NCBI GenBank assembly: GCA_037443425.1
Contig: JBBIOI010000082.1
Coordinates: 1 to 15,121 of the forward strand
Direction: 5' to 3'
Source: JBBIOI01 sp037443425
GTDB taxonomy: Bacteria; Desulfobacterota; BSN033; UBA1163
Length of the DNA stretch: 15,121 bases
The notes below the pieces were generated by a model. It was not told the origin of the DNA. It did not search any database and saw nothing but the letters and a program-made list of their open reading frames with translations. A program made the translations under genes and the position numbers. Below, one piece after another: positions 6,870 through 15,121 of the stretch (position 1 is the first letter of the stretch; each line of letters begins with the position of its first letter).

Positions 6870-9490
6870 ATTCTAATGAGATTCGAAAGGCCTTTCTAAG
6901 ATATTTTGAAAATAAAGGACATCAAATTGTAAAAAGTTCATCCTTAGTTCCCCAGAACGATCCAACCTTACTATTTACCAATGCAGGGATGGTTCAATTC
7001 AAAGGTGTATTTTTAGGTGAGGAGTCAAGGGAGTATAGCCGTGCAACATCTTCACAAAAATGTGTCAGGGCAGGAGGAAAGCATAATGACCTTGAAAATG
7101 TCGGTAGAACTGCGCGACACCATACATTTTTTGAGATGTTAGGGAATTTCTCTTTTGGTGACTATTTTAAAAAAGAGGCAATTGAATGGGCATGGGAACT
7201 TATAGTAAACGAATGGAGATTACCAAAGGAAAAGATATGGATTACTATATATCTGGAAGATGAAGAGGCCTTCGAGATTTGGCGTAAGATTGGCATCCCA
7301 GAATATAAGATTGTCAGAATGGGAGAAAAGGATAATTTCTGGGCAATGGGCGAGACAGGCCCATGCGGTCCATGTTCTGAAATAGTTTTTGATCAGGGAG
7401 AGGGAGTTGGTTGCAGAAGACCTGATTGCCATGTAGGTTGTGATTGCGACAGGTTTTTAGAACTATGGAATCTTGTCTTCATGCAATTTAATCGTGACAA
7501 GGAGGGAAGACTTCATCCCCTCGCTAAACCGTGCATAGATACAGGGATGGGGCTTGAGAGGATTTCTGCTATTCTTCAGGGTGTAAGAAGTAACTATGAT
7601 ACAGACCTCTTTAGACCATTATTTGAAAGAATTGAGAAGATAAGCGGGGTTTCATATGGAGCCAATCCCGAAAAAGATGTCTCGATGAGAGTAATTGCTG
7701 ATCATAGCAGGGCATCTACATTCCTGGTCAATGATGGCGTACTACCTTCAAATGAGGGGCGGGGCTATGTTTTGAGAAGGATTATGAGGAGGGCAATGCG
7801 TCATGGAAGGATGCTTGGTATTGAAGAGCCATTTCTATATTTAATATCAGAAACAGTAGTTGATATTATGAAGGAGGCTTATCCTGAGCTAAGAGAGACA
7901 GAGAAGTTCATTTCCAGGGTCATCCAAATGGAGGAAGAAAGATTCCAGGAAACGCTTGATCAAGGTCTCAAGATCTTGCGAGAAGAGATTGAAATTTTAA
8001 AGGGAATGGGAAAAAAGGTATTCTCCGGAGAGGTTGCATTCAGACTTTATGATACATTTGGATTTCCATTAGATCTTTCATCTGAAATCCTTCAAGAACA
8101 AGGGATAGTTATTGATGAAGAAGGGTTTAAGGCCCAGATGATTAAACAGCGACAGAAGAGTAAGCAGGCCTGGCAGGGGATGGCTGAAGGAAGAATAAAG
8201 GAGATATATAAAAAGTTATATGCAGAGGGTATTAGGACAAGGTTTTTAGGATATGAAGGGCTTCAATCAGAATCAAAGATTTTGAAGTTGATAAAGAATA
8301 ATGAAGTGGTATCCTCTTCAAGCGAAGGTGATGAGGTTGAACTTATCACCGAGTCTACCCCTTTTTATGGCGAGGCAGGGGGTCAGGTTGGGGATAGGGG
8401 TTTGATATTTCAGGAGGACTTCTCTTTAGAGGTAATAGATACAATAAAACCCTTTGAGGATTTTATTGTACATCTGGCCAAGGTTAAAAGGGGAGTGGTC
8501 AGAGAAGGAATGGATGTTACGCTTCGTGTAGACCGGGATCGAAGAAGGGCAATTGCCCTAAATCATACCGCAACACATCTACTCCAGGCAGTATTAAGAG
8601 AGATATTAGGAGAGCATGTGCATCAAGCTGGTAGCCTCGTGTCCGCTGAACGTCTAAGATTTGACTTCACACATTTTTCACCCCTTAGCAGTGATGATTT
8701 GAACAATATAGAGGCATTGGTAAATAGAAAGATACGTGAAAATATAGAGGTTGTGACAACAACCATGGATGTAGAGGATGCACTCAGAATGGGGGCGATG
8801 GCCCTGTTCGGGGAGAAGTATGGCGAGAAGGTGAGGGTCGTGATGATTTCGGATTTCAGTATCGAGCTCTGCGGAGGAACCCATACTCAAAGGACAGGGG
8901 ATATAGGTATTTTTAAGATCCTAAATGAGACAGGTGTCTCGGCAGGCGTAAGAAGGATTGAGGCACTTACTGGAGAATTTGCATACAGTTATATTAAAAA
9001 GGAAGAAGAGGAATTAAAGGAAATTGCATCTATTTTAAAGGCTTCTCCAGGAGAGCTTTTACAGAAGGTTGAGCGTTTACTACAGAGGCAAAAAGAATTG
9101 GAAAGAGAGCTCTCCTCTTATCAGGATAAATTGGGCCATCAGGAGATATTAAGTCTTCTAAATAAGGTAAAGGAGATAAAAGGTGTAAAGGTGTTATCGG
9201 CAAAAGTAGATGGTAAGGATCCTAAGAGGATGAGAGAGTTCGTTGATCAACTGAAGATAAAGATTGGTTCAGGAATTATTCTCCTTGGTGGAGAGAATGA
9301 TAAAAAGGTTTCTTTAGTAATGGGCATTACCCCTGATCTAACAAGTCGTTTCAATGCAAGCGAACTTATAAAGAAGGTAGCAGCCCATATCGGTGGAACA
9401 GGAGGGGGTAGGGCAGATTTTGCACAGGCTGGAGGGACCGAGACAAAGAAACTTGAGGAGGCTTTAAAGGCTATTGACAATCTTATCTAA
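6866..9490 (+). CDS. alaS: Alanine--tRNA ligase
   Basis: AlaRS charges tRNA-Ala and clears mischarged Ser/Gly-tRNA in the cytoplasm. The 874-residue length is full. The N-terminus NEIRKAFLRYFENKGH followed by SSSLVPQNDPTLLFTNAGM is diagnostic, with the class II core at RHHTFFEMLGNFSFGDYF (84-101). A cysteine-rich insert CRRPDCHVGCDCDR precedes FLELWNLVFMQ. The editing domain has HTATH (567-571) and CGGTH (669-673), the metal-binding histidines and cysteine, and the C-Ala domain ends with GGTGGGRADFAQAGG. The start codon overlaps the pilT stop (ATGA), and a stop at 6860-6862 rules out an earlier in-frame start. The nearest ribosome site, AAGGAGG (6842-6848), is an unusual 17 bases upstream, so translational coupling to pilT is likely. 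Confidence 0.99.
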   Translation: MNSNEIRKAFLRYFENKGHQIVKSSSLVPQNDPTLLFTNAGMVQFKGVFLGEESREYSRATSSQKCVRAGGKHNDLENVGRTARHHTFFEMLGNFSFGDYFKKEAIEWAWELIVNEWRLPKEKIWITIYLEDEEAFEIWRKIGIPEYKIVRMGEKDNFWAMGETGPCGPCSEIVFDQGEGVGCRRPDCHVGCDCDRFLELWNLVFMQFNRDKEGRLHPLAKPCIDTGMGLERISAILQGVRSNYDTDLFRPLFERIEKISGVSYGANPEKDVSMRVIADHSRASTFLVNDGVLPSNEGRGYVLRRIMRRAMRHGRMLGIEEPFLYLISETVVDIMKEAYPELRETEKFISRVIQMEEERFQETLDQGLKILREEIEILKGMGKKVFSGEVAFRLYDTFGFPLDLSSEILQEQGIVIDEEGFKAQMIKQRQKSKQAWQGMAEGRIKEIYKKLYAEGIRTRFLGYEGLQSESKILKLIKNNEVVSSSSEGDEVELITESTPFYGEAGGQVGDRGLIFQEDFSLEVIDTIKPFEDFIVHLAKVKRGVVREGMDVTLRVDRDRRRAIALNHTATHLLQAVLREILGEHVHQAGSLVSAERLRFDFTHFSPLSSDDLNNIEALVNRKIRENIEVVTTTMDVEDALRMGAMALFGEKYGEKVRVVMISDFSIELCGGTHTQRTGDIGIFKILNETGVSAGVRRIEALTGEFAYSYIKKEEEELKEIASILKASPGELLQKVERLLQRQKELERELSSYQDKLGHQEILSLLNKVKEIKGVKVLSAKVDGKDPKRMREFVDQLKIKIGSGIILLGGENDKKVSLVMGITPDLTSRFNASELIKKVAAHIGGTGGGRADFAQAGGTETKKLEEALKAIDNLI

Positions 9491-9506
9491 AAAATTGAAT
9501 ATTATT

Positions 9507-9549
9507 ATCCCTCCATTCCTTCTTTAAAAGAGTGGGTGGGGGGATTTTT
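9507..9549 (+). terminator. Probable intrinsic terminator after alaS
   Basis: ATCCCTCC (9507-9514) pairs with GGGGGGAT (9538-9545), including one G-U pair. The stem can extend inward by four more pairs (ATTC with GGGT-side bases, two of them G-U). A run of five T residues (9545-9549) follows directly, then TTATTTAT. This would end the thpR-recA-pilT-alaS transcript 17 bases after the alaS stop. The gap before gltX is too short for a T-box leader. Confidence 0.55.
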
Positions 9550-9583
9550 ATTATTTATACAAATTTAATGTACAGGTTTGGGT

Positions 9584-11023
9584 ATGGAGAAGGTAAGAAC
9601 CCGATTTGCCCCGAGTCCAACTGGAGATCTTCATATAGGAGGTGCCCGAACAGCCCTATATAATTGGTTATATGCACGAAAACATAATGGATCTTTTATA
9701 CTTCGAATTGAAGATACTGACGTAGCTCGCTCTACAAAGGAGTCTATTCAGGTGATATTGGATGCAATGACCTGGCTTGGGATGGATTGGGATGAAGGGC
9801 CTTATTTTCAGACCGAGAGACTTCATCTCTATCAAGAGGCTGCAGAGGAACTTCTAAGAAAGGGAAAGGCATACAGATGTTACTGTACACCTGAAGAATT
9901 GTCGCAAAAAAGGGAGAAGGCACTGAGAGAAGGTCTAAAGCCGAAATATGATAGGACATGTCTAAAAAGAAGATCATTTCCTTCTAATAGCCCTTATGCA
10001 ATTCGTTTTCTCTCTCCAGATGAAGGCAAGACCATTGTGGATGACCTTATACAGGGTCGAGTTGAATTTGATAATTCGGAGCTTGATGATCTTATTATTA
10101 TCCGAAGCGATGGATTTCCAACCTATAATTTTTCGGTGGTTGTTGATGATGCCACAATGGAGATCACCCATGTGATAAGGGGAAATGATCATTTAAATAA
10201 TACACCCCGTCAGATCCAGATTTATTATGCCCTTGGCTATCCTTTGCCAAAGTTCGGTCATGTTCCAATGATCCTTGGCCCTGATAAAAAGAAACTCTCA
10301 AAACGTCATGGGGCACAATCTGTTATGGAATATAAAAGAATGGGATATCTGCCTCAGGCAGTGCTGAATTATCTTGTTCGTCTTGGTTGGTCTTATGGAG
10401 ACCAAGAAGAGTTTAGTCGTGAGGAATTGATAGAAAAGTTTAGCCTTGAGGCTGTAGGTAGATCACCTGCAGCAATCAACCCCGGAAAGCTTGATTGGTT
10501 AAATAGTCAATATATAAAGAAGATAGATTTAGATGAGTTAATCGAAAGACTAAGACCTTTTTTAGAGGCGAAGGGTTATAGCATAAATGATCTTGATCTA
10601 CTTCGGAGGGCAGTTTTATCCCTCAGAGAGAGGGTTAAAACCTTGGTTGAGATGGCTGATCTTTCAGAATTCTATTTCACCCGTGAGATCAATTATGATC
10701 CAGAGGCTGAGAAAGAATATTTAAAGAAAGATTTTTTACCTAATTTAGAAGATATTTCAAAATTCATCTCAAATCATCAAACTATTAGTAAAGAATCTTT
10801 CCATCAATTTATAAAAAAGTTGGCCGAAGAAAAGGGTGAGCCACTTTTAAGAATTGCACAGCCCCTTCGTGTTGCTTTAACAGGAAAGACAGTGAGTCCT
10901 CCCATCGATGAGGTGATAGAGGTCCTTGGTAGGGATAGAGTGATTGAGAGACTTAAAAATGCCATTGATTATATCAATAAGAAATCAAGTGAAGATAAAG
11001 GGAGGGATGAAGAGGTTTCATGA
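9584..11023 (+). CDS. gltX: Glutamate--tRNA ligase
   Basis: GluRS is a class I synthetase that charges tRNA-Glu; in bacteria lacking GlnRS it also makes Glu-tRNA-Gln for amidation. The HIGH-type motif is HIGG (17-20), within FAPSPTGDLHIGGARTALYNWLYAR. The KMSKS-type motif is KKLSKRHG (236-243). C99, C101 and C126 correspond to three zinc ligands of the E. coli enzyme, but the usual histidine two residues later is lysine, so zinc binding is doubtful. The C-terminal anticodon region ends in the typical RIAQPLRVALTGKTVSPP segment. I chose ATG 9584 (479 residues) because AGG 9574-9576 sits 7 bases upstream; an in-frame TTG at 9578 is too close to that site. The gene overlaps smc by 4 bp. A probable terminator upstream implies a separate promoter or read-through; I see no convincing promoter. 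Confidence 0.98.
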   Translation: MEKVRTRFAPSPTGDLHIGGARTALYNWLYARKHNGSFILRIEDTDVARSTKESIQVILDAMTWLGMDWDEGPYFQTERLHLYQEAAEELLRKGKAYRCYCTPEELSQKREKALREGLKPKYDRTCLKRRSFPSNSPYAIRFLSPDEGKTIVDDLIQGRVEFDNSELDDLIIIRSDGFPTYNFSVVVDDATMEITHVIRGNDHLNNTPRQIQIYYALGYPLPKFGHVPMILGPDKKKLSKRHGAQSVMEYKRMGYLPQAVLNYLVRLGWSYGDQEEFSREELIEKFSLEAVGRSPAAINPGKLDWLNSQYIKKIDLDELIERLRPFLEAKGYSINDLDLLRRAVLSLRERVKTLVEMADLSEFYFTREINYDPEAEKEYLKKDFLPNLEDISKFISNHQTISKESFHQFIKKLAEEKGEPLLRIAQPLRVALTGKTVSPPIDEVIEVLGRDRVIERLKNAIDYINKKSSEDKGRDEEVS

Positions 11024-14000
11024 AACTCAAATCTCTCGAGGTCTTTGGATTTAAGTCTTTTGTTGATCGACTTCACCTTGTCTTCCCGGAAGGAATAACC
11101 GTTATTGTTGGGCCAAATGGATGCGGTAAATCTAATATTGTTGACGCAATTCTGTGGGCAATAGGTGAGCGAAGTGCAAAACATCTTCGTGGTCGGTTAA
11201 TGGAGGATGTGATATTCAATGGAGCAGATGGTAGAAAGCCATTAGGGATGGCAGAGGTTAGTCTAACGTTTTTAAATGATGGGGAGATAGCTCCAAGGGG
11301 TTACGAGCAGTATAGTGAGATTACTGTTACCCGCAGGCTTTACAGATCTGGAGAAAGTGAATATTTGATAAATAAGGTTCCGTGTCGATTAAGAGATATC
11401 ACTGACCTTTTTCTTGATACAGGTATTGGAGTCAACGGATATTCTATTGTTGAACAGGGAAGGATTGAAAACCTTATAAATGCAAATCCAGAGGAGAGGC
11501 GTTTTCTTATTGAAGAGGCAGCAGGTATTGCTAAATTTAAAGAACGTAAGAGACTTGCATTGATGAAGATGGAGGCAACAGAACAGAATCTCCTTAGGGT
11601 TAAGGATATTATTTCAGAGGTAAAGAGGCAGATTAATACACTTGAAAGGCAGGTCAAGAGAGCAGAAGAATATAAGGCCATAAGGAAAGAGATAAAGGAT
11701 ATTGAGATTCGCTTTGCACTGGATGAGTTTGTTGAACTCTCGGAGAAGGCTGAATCCTCAAAAGGTTATCTTAAGGCCTTAAAAGAGAGGGAGGCCACTA
11801 TTTCACAGGAGGCTTCAAAGAAAGAGGCCTTAGTTGAGGCCTTAAGGGTTAAGGCCTTAGAGGGAGACGATAAATTAAAAGTTCTTCAACAAGAAGTTTT
11901 CGAACTTGGTCGAAAGATACAGAAGTTAGAGAGTGAAATAGGGTTTTTAGAAAAAGAGAAGGGAGGCTTACATAGGCAAGAGGCCTCGCTTATAGGTGAG
12001 ATAAGAGAATCATTGAGAATCTTAAGGGAGATGAGAAGAGAGAGAAAGAAGATACAACTACTCAGGACCGATATCGAGGAAGAGATTAAGGAGTATGAGG
12101 AGATAATAGAAGAATGGGAAAGTCTTTTTAGCGATTTTAAGGCTACATACCAGGATCTTGAAGAGCAGTTAGAGAATGAAAAGGCAAAGGTAATTGATAT
12201 CATAACAAGGATAACCTCCATGAAGAATAGGAAATCCCATCTGGAGGAGAGAAGGGATGATCTTCAAAAAAGGATAAGTTCTCAGGAGCATGAATCATGT
12301 GAGGTCAGAGAAGAGCTGGTCAGAATAGAAGAAAGATTATCGATGATGGAAAAGACCAAAGAGGAGACACATAAATTTCTTTTAAGACTAAAGCAAGAAA
12401 AGAACGAAATTGAACAGTGCCTTGTTAAACTAAATGAGTCCTTACAGGAGAAGCAAAAAGAACTTTCTCTATTGGAAGACGAATTAAGAGGCCACCGTTC
12501 GAGGTATCTCTCTTTAAAGGAGCTTCAAGAGAATTTCGAAGGTTTTGAAAGGGGTGTAAAATCGATACTTTTAGGGAAGAGATCGGATGATAAGAGATGG
12601 GAAAAAGTCTTAGGGGTGTTAGCCGATATCATGGAACCAGATCCAAATTATGAGATTCCACTTGAGGCTGTTCTTGGACATGGATTGCAATATATGATAG
12701 TTTCGGATGAAGAGGGTGCCCTCGAGGCAATCGATTTTTTAAAGAAGGAATCTCAAGGGAGAGGAAGCTTTGTTCCTTTAAATATAAAGAATAAGTCAGA
12801 CTATAAGGTTGATTCTAAAAATAATGAATCCAATGGTCCAATCCCTCTTAGTAATTTTGTTCATATAAAGGAGGGGTTTTCTTCTATAACAGATTTCTTT
12901 ATCAGAGGGATTGGAGTTGTGAATACATTGGAAGAGGCCCTTACTTACATAAAAGAGGATAGAGGTTTTGATAAAATAGTTACAATGGGGGGAGAGGTAG
13001 TCGAACGATCGGGTATTATATCAGGTGGGAGCTTTGACCAAGGCCTAAGCATCTTAGAGCGGAGAAGAGAGATAAGGGAATTAGAGAAGAGGATTGAAGA
13101 GGAAGGGTTAAGACAGCAGGCTCTTTTAAAAGAAAAAGATGGGCTTGAAAAGCAGATCTCTGAGGGGGAAAGTTTATTAGAGAACAAAAGAGAAGAGATT
13201 CAGTCAAAAGAGATTGAACTTCTTCATCTTGAAAGGGATATAGAAGGATTGAAGAAGGAGATTTCACAGGTCTATCAGAAATTGGATGTCCTTCAGTTTG
13301 AAAACCTTGAGCTCCGGAAAGAACAGCAAGAGGTGGATAAAGAGATAAACGAAATATTGGTCAAAATGGATTTAGAGGAGGCAATTAAAAGAGAGCGTGA
13401 AGAGATCCTTAATTCTATGAAGAAGACCGTGGAAGAGGTCAAAGAGGGTACAGAGGAACTTGGCTCTAAAATTACTGAGAAAAAGGTTATTCTGGCTACA
13501 ATGGAAGAGAAGAGAAAGGCCTTTGATAACCAGATCTCTAACATCTCTGAGAATATAAAGTCATTATATAGAAATGTAATTAAAAAGATCGAAAACATAA
13601 GAGAGGTGAGAAAGGAAATAGAAGAACTAAGAGGAAAGACAATTGGATATGAAAAAGAACTTGAGGAAGACCTAAAAAATCATCGTATAAAAGAAGAATC
13701 ATTAATTGTCCAAAGAGAGAAGGTTGAAAAACTCTTAAATGAGTTAAAGGAATTTGAGGCATCATCTCGATATGAACGTCGAGAGCTCGAAGAGATAAGA
13801 CAGAAGATCCACGAAGAGGAGCTTAAGGTTTCGGAGTTCCAGATGAAGATTTTACATCTTCAAGAATCTATAAGGGATCGATATGGGACCCTACTTTCAA
13901 CAGCCACGATAAATAATACCTCTGAATTACCGAAAGAAGAGATGAGTAAAAGGTTAGAGGAGTTAAAAAAGGCATTGGAAAGTTTTGGTGAGGTAAACCT

Positions 14001-14577
14001 GATGGCGCTTGAGGAGTATCAAGAGTTAAAAAAGAGACACGATTTTCTTGTAGAACAACAGAATGATCTCGAAGAGGCGATTGATAAATTGAAAAAGGCA
14101 ATTTCTCGAATCAATCGCACAACGACTAAACGTTTCTTAGATACGTTCTATCAGGTAAATGAAAAATTTAAGGAGGTATTCACAAGGCTTTTTAAGGGTG
14201 GACAGGCAAGCCTTGTGTTATTGGAAGAGAATGAACCATCTACAACAGGAGTTGATATTATTGCCCAGCCGCCAGGGAAGAAGCTTCAGAACATTAATCT
14301 TCTTTCCGGAGGAGAAAAGGCCTTGGTGGCTACAGCACTTCTTTTTGCCCTATTCATGATAAAACCAACTCCATTCTGTCTTCTTGATGAGGTTGATGCA
14401 CCACTGGATGATGCCAACATCAACAGGTTTATAGACTTAGTTAAAGAATTTTCAAAAAAATCTCAGTTCATAATTATCACTCATAATAAAAATACGATGG
14501 AGACAGCTAATACACTCTATGGAATAACAATGGAGACGCCTGGTGTTTCAAAAGTAGTTTCAGTTAAGTTAAATTAA
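11020..14577 (+). CDS. smc: Chromosome segregation protein SMC
   Basis: SMC is the long coiled-coil ATPase that, with ScpA and ScpB, forms the bacterial condensin and organises and separates chromosomes. The 1185-residue length is normal. The N-terminal head has Walker A GPNGCGKS (31-38), followed by the VEQGRIENLINANPEERR segment. Heptad-rich charged coiled coil runs from about 165 to 505. The hinge spans about 507-670 (from EGFERGVKSILLG to RSGIISGGSFD), then the returning coiled coil reaches about 1010. The C-terminal head carries the signature LSGGEKAL (1095-1102) and Walker B FCLLDEVDAPLDD (from 1119), with FIIITHNK as the switch histidine region. The start ATG 11020 overlaps the gltX stop (ATGA), with GAAGAGG (11009-11015) just upstream. 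ScpA and ScpB are not in the window. The gene is intact. Confidence 0.99.
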   Translation: MKLKSLEVFGFKSFVDRLHLVFPEGITVIVGPNGCGKSNIVDAILWAIGERSAKHLRGRLMEDVIFNGADGRKPLGMAEVSLTFLNDGEIAPRGYEQYSEITVTRRLYRSGESEYLINKVPCRLRDITDLFLDTGIGVNGYSIVEQGRIENLINANPEERRFLIEEAAGIAKFKERKRLALMKMEATEQNLLRVKDIISEVKRQINTLERQVKRAEEYKAIRKEIKDIEIRFALDEFVELSEKAESSKGYLKALKEREATISQEASKKEALVEALRVKALEGDDKLKVLQQEVFELGRKIQKLESEIGFLEKEKGGLHRQEASLIGEIRESLRILREMRRERKKIQLLRTDIEEEIKEYEEIIEEWESLFSDFKATYQDLEEQLENEKAKVIDIITRITSMKNRKSHLEERRDDLQKRISSQEHESCEVREELVRIEERLSMMEKTKEETHKFLLRLKQEKNEIEQCLVKLNESLQEKQKELSLLEDELRGHRSRYLSLKELQENFEGFERGVKSILLGKRSDDKRWEKVLGVLADIMEPDPNYEIPLEAVLGHGLQYMIVSDEEGALEAIDFLKKESQGRGSFVPLNIKNKSDYKVDSKNNESNGPIPLSNFVHIKEGFSSITDFFIRGIGVVNTLEEALTYIKEDRGFDKIVTMGGEVVERSGIISGGSFDQGLSILERRREIRELEKRIEEEGLRQQALLKEKDGLEKQISEGESLLENKREEIQSKEIELLHLERDIEGLKKEISQVYQKLDVLQFENLELRKEQQEVDKEINEILVKMDLEEAIKREREEILNSMKKTVEEVKEGTEELGSKITEKKVILATMEEKRKAFDNQISNISENIKSLYRNVIKKIENIREVRKEIEELRGKTIGYEKELEEDLKNHRIKEESLIVQREKVEKLLNELKEFEASSRYERRELEEIRQKIHEEELKVSEFQMKILHLQESIRDRYGTLLSTATINNTSELPKEEMSKRLEELKKALESFGEVNLMALEEYQELKKRHDFLVEQQNDLEEAIDKLKKAISRINRTTTKRFLDTFYQVNEKFKEVFTRLFKGGQASLVLLEENEPSTTGVDIIAQPPGKKLQNINLLSGGEKALVATALLFALFMIKPTPFCLLDEVDAPLDDANINRFIDLVKEFSKKSQFIIITHNKNTMETANTLYGITMETPGVSKVVSVKLN

Positions 14578-14654
14578 AAAAATATTTACAAAACTTTTTA
14601 AGATTGATAAAATTTATATAAAAAGTGATTTAAAACCTTTAAATGGTTATCAAG

Positions 14655-14683
14655 AGCGATCTCATAAGTTCTTATAGATTGCT
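14655..14683. other. 29-nt imperfect palindrome / hairpin after smc
   Basis: AGCGATCT (14655-14662) pairs with AGATTGCT (14676-14683) with a single G-U pair. After one bulged C, ATAAG (14664-14668) pairs with CTTAT (14671-14675) around a two-base TT turn. This is the strongest secondary structure in the 215-bp AT-rich region between smc (stop at 14577) and the next gene (14793). The closest T run (TTTT, 14692-14695) starts 9 bases downstream, too far for a standard terminator. It could be a degenerate smc terminator, an operator for the downstream transporter gene, or a dispersed repeat. The rest of this gap shows no gene or clear promoter. Confidence 0.4.
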
Positions 14684-14792
14684 GAATAGGGTTTTCATTA
14701 AATAAAAGAGAGGGGGTGGGATAGAAAAAAGTATTTTAGTAGTAAAAAAAGGATAGAAATGAATTAAATAAATTTAGAAAGGAGGTAATTTT

Positions 14793-15121
14793 ATGAGAAG
14801 AATTCTTATGATTTTAATAGTTTTTTGGGGAATTTTTTCTATAGCTTTTCTATCCTTAGGGTGGTCGCAACCAGTCAAGATAGGGGCTGTGATAAATCTC
14901 ACAGGACCTGCATCTACGTGGGGTAAATATCATGCAATGGGCCATAGGGATTATATCAATTATGTTAATGAGGTCAAAGGTGGCATTGCCGGCAAAAAGA
15001 TAGAGCTTGAAATCGTTGACCATGCCTATAAGGTGCCCGAGGGTGTAAAGTTCGTAAAGAAGTTCTGTGAGGAAAAGAAGGACATGATTGCTACATGGGA
15101 TGCAGGAACCGGGATTCAGGT
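14793..15121 (+). CDS. Branched-chain amino acid-type ABC transporter substrate-binding protein (partial, 5' part)
   Basis: The reading frame opens at ATG 14793 with a strong AAAGGAGG (14778-14785) 7 bases upstream and runs off the window end without a stop; about 109 residues are visible. The N-terminus MRRILMILIVFWGIFSIAF is a signal peptide, with cleavage probably near WS-QP (residues 25-26) and no lipobox cysteine. The mature start PVKIGAVINLTGPASTWGK and the following GIAGKKIELEIVDHAY are typical of the LivK/Peripla_BP_6 family. These proteins bind amino acids, amides or aromatic acids in the periplasm for an ABC importer. The permease and ATPase genes would be expected downstream, outside the window. 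It appears to be transcribed separately from smc, given the 215-bp gap. The substrate cannot be deduced. Confidence 0.9.
   Translation, partial: MRRILMILIVFWGIFSIAFLSLGWSQPVKIGAVINLTGPASTWGKYHAMGHRDYINYVNEVKGGIAGKKIELEIVDHAYKVPEGVKFVKKFCEEKKDMIATWDAGTGIQ

Noticed and set aside
9578..9580. TTG as the gltX start
   Set aside because: It would leave only one base between the AGG ribosome site and the start codon. ATG 9584 gives 7 bases and the normal GluRS N-terminus.
9491..9583. T-box riboswitch before gltX
   Set aside because: The gap is under 100 bases, too short for a T-box leader, and no T-box core sequence or specifier stem is visible.
11340..13765. Several long antisense open frames within smc
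   Set aside because: They lie opposite the charged coiled-coil coding sequence, have serine/leucine-rich low-complexity translations, no ribosome sites, and no recognisable family. They are shadows of the smc codon pattern.
14593..14626. 8-bp inverted repeat ACTTTTTA / TAAAAAGT after smc as a terminator
   Set aside because: The stem is almost all A/T with an 18-base loop and no T tract after it, so it would be a weak hairpin, expected by chance in such AT-rich DNA.
14719..14759. Repeated GGATAGAAA (14719-14727 and 14751-14759) before the last gene
   Set aside because: The direct repeat is only 9 bp in A-rich sequence with no symmetry or further copies, so chance is the simplest explanation.

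Overview
The window is a moderately AT-rich bacterial chromosome segment of about 15 kb carrying nine protein genes, eight of them complete, and almost all of it is assigned. The organism looks like a Gram-negative, anaerobe-type bacterium. It has periplasmic binding proteins with signal peptides, a TAXI-type TRAP transporter, a type IV pilus retraction-type ATPase and a RodZ-like HTH-TM protein ending in a DUF2914-like domain. Desulfobacterota (deltaproteobacteria) or a nearby phylum such as Nitrospirota is my best guess from gene content and arrangement only; no rRNA or other decisive marker is present.

Layout. Bases 1-95 hold a hairpin with the form of group II intron domain V, apparently the 3' remnant of an intron, directly before a TRAP uptake module: a TAXI solute-binding protein (96-1067) and a fused 4TM/12TM permease (1132-3018). 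A minus-strand HTH-TM-DUF2914 (RodZ-like) gene (3021-3869) converges on the permease with a 2-bp gap, and its likely terminator lies partly inside the end of the permease gene. A 138-bp divergent intergenic region follows. It holds a perfect 10-bp inverted repeat whose two arms each contain a TTGACT box pointing outwards.

From there a plus-strand housekeeping run begins: thpR (RNA 2',3'-cyclic phosphodiesterase), recA, a pilT-family ATPase and alaS. The genes are closely spaced, and pilT/alaS overlap by ATGA. A probable intrinsic terminator separates alaS from gltX, which overlaps smc by ATGA. After smc comes a 215-bp AT-rich intergenic region with a strong 29-nt hairpin. The window ends inside a gene for a branched-chain-amino-acid-type ABC transporter binding protein.

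How the genes work together. The central block combines genome maintenance (recA, smc), translation (alaS, gltX), RNA end processing (thpR) and a pilus motor. It is flanked by two unrelated nutrient uptake systems, a TRAP and an ABC binding protein. I see no phage, CRISPR, toxin-antitoxin or defence system, and no convincing new multi-gene system. The most useful unexplained signals are the intron domain V remnant in a transporter leader, the symmetric divergent promoter ahead of the recA run, a pilT-type gene between recA and alaS, and the hairpin in the leader of the last gene.
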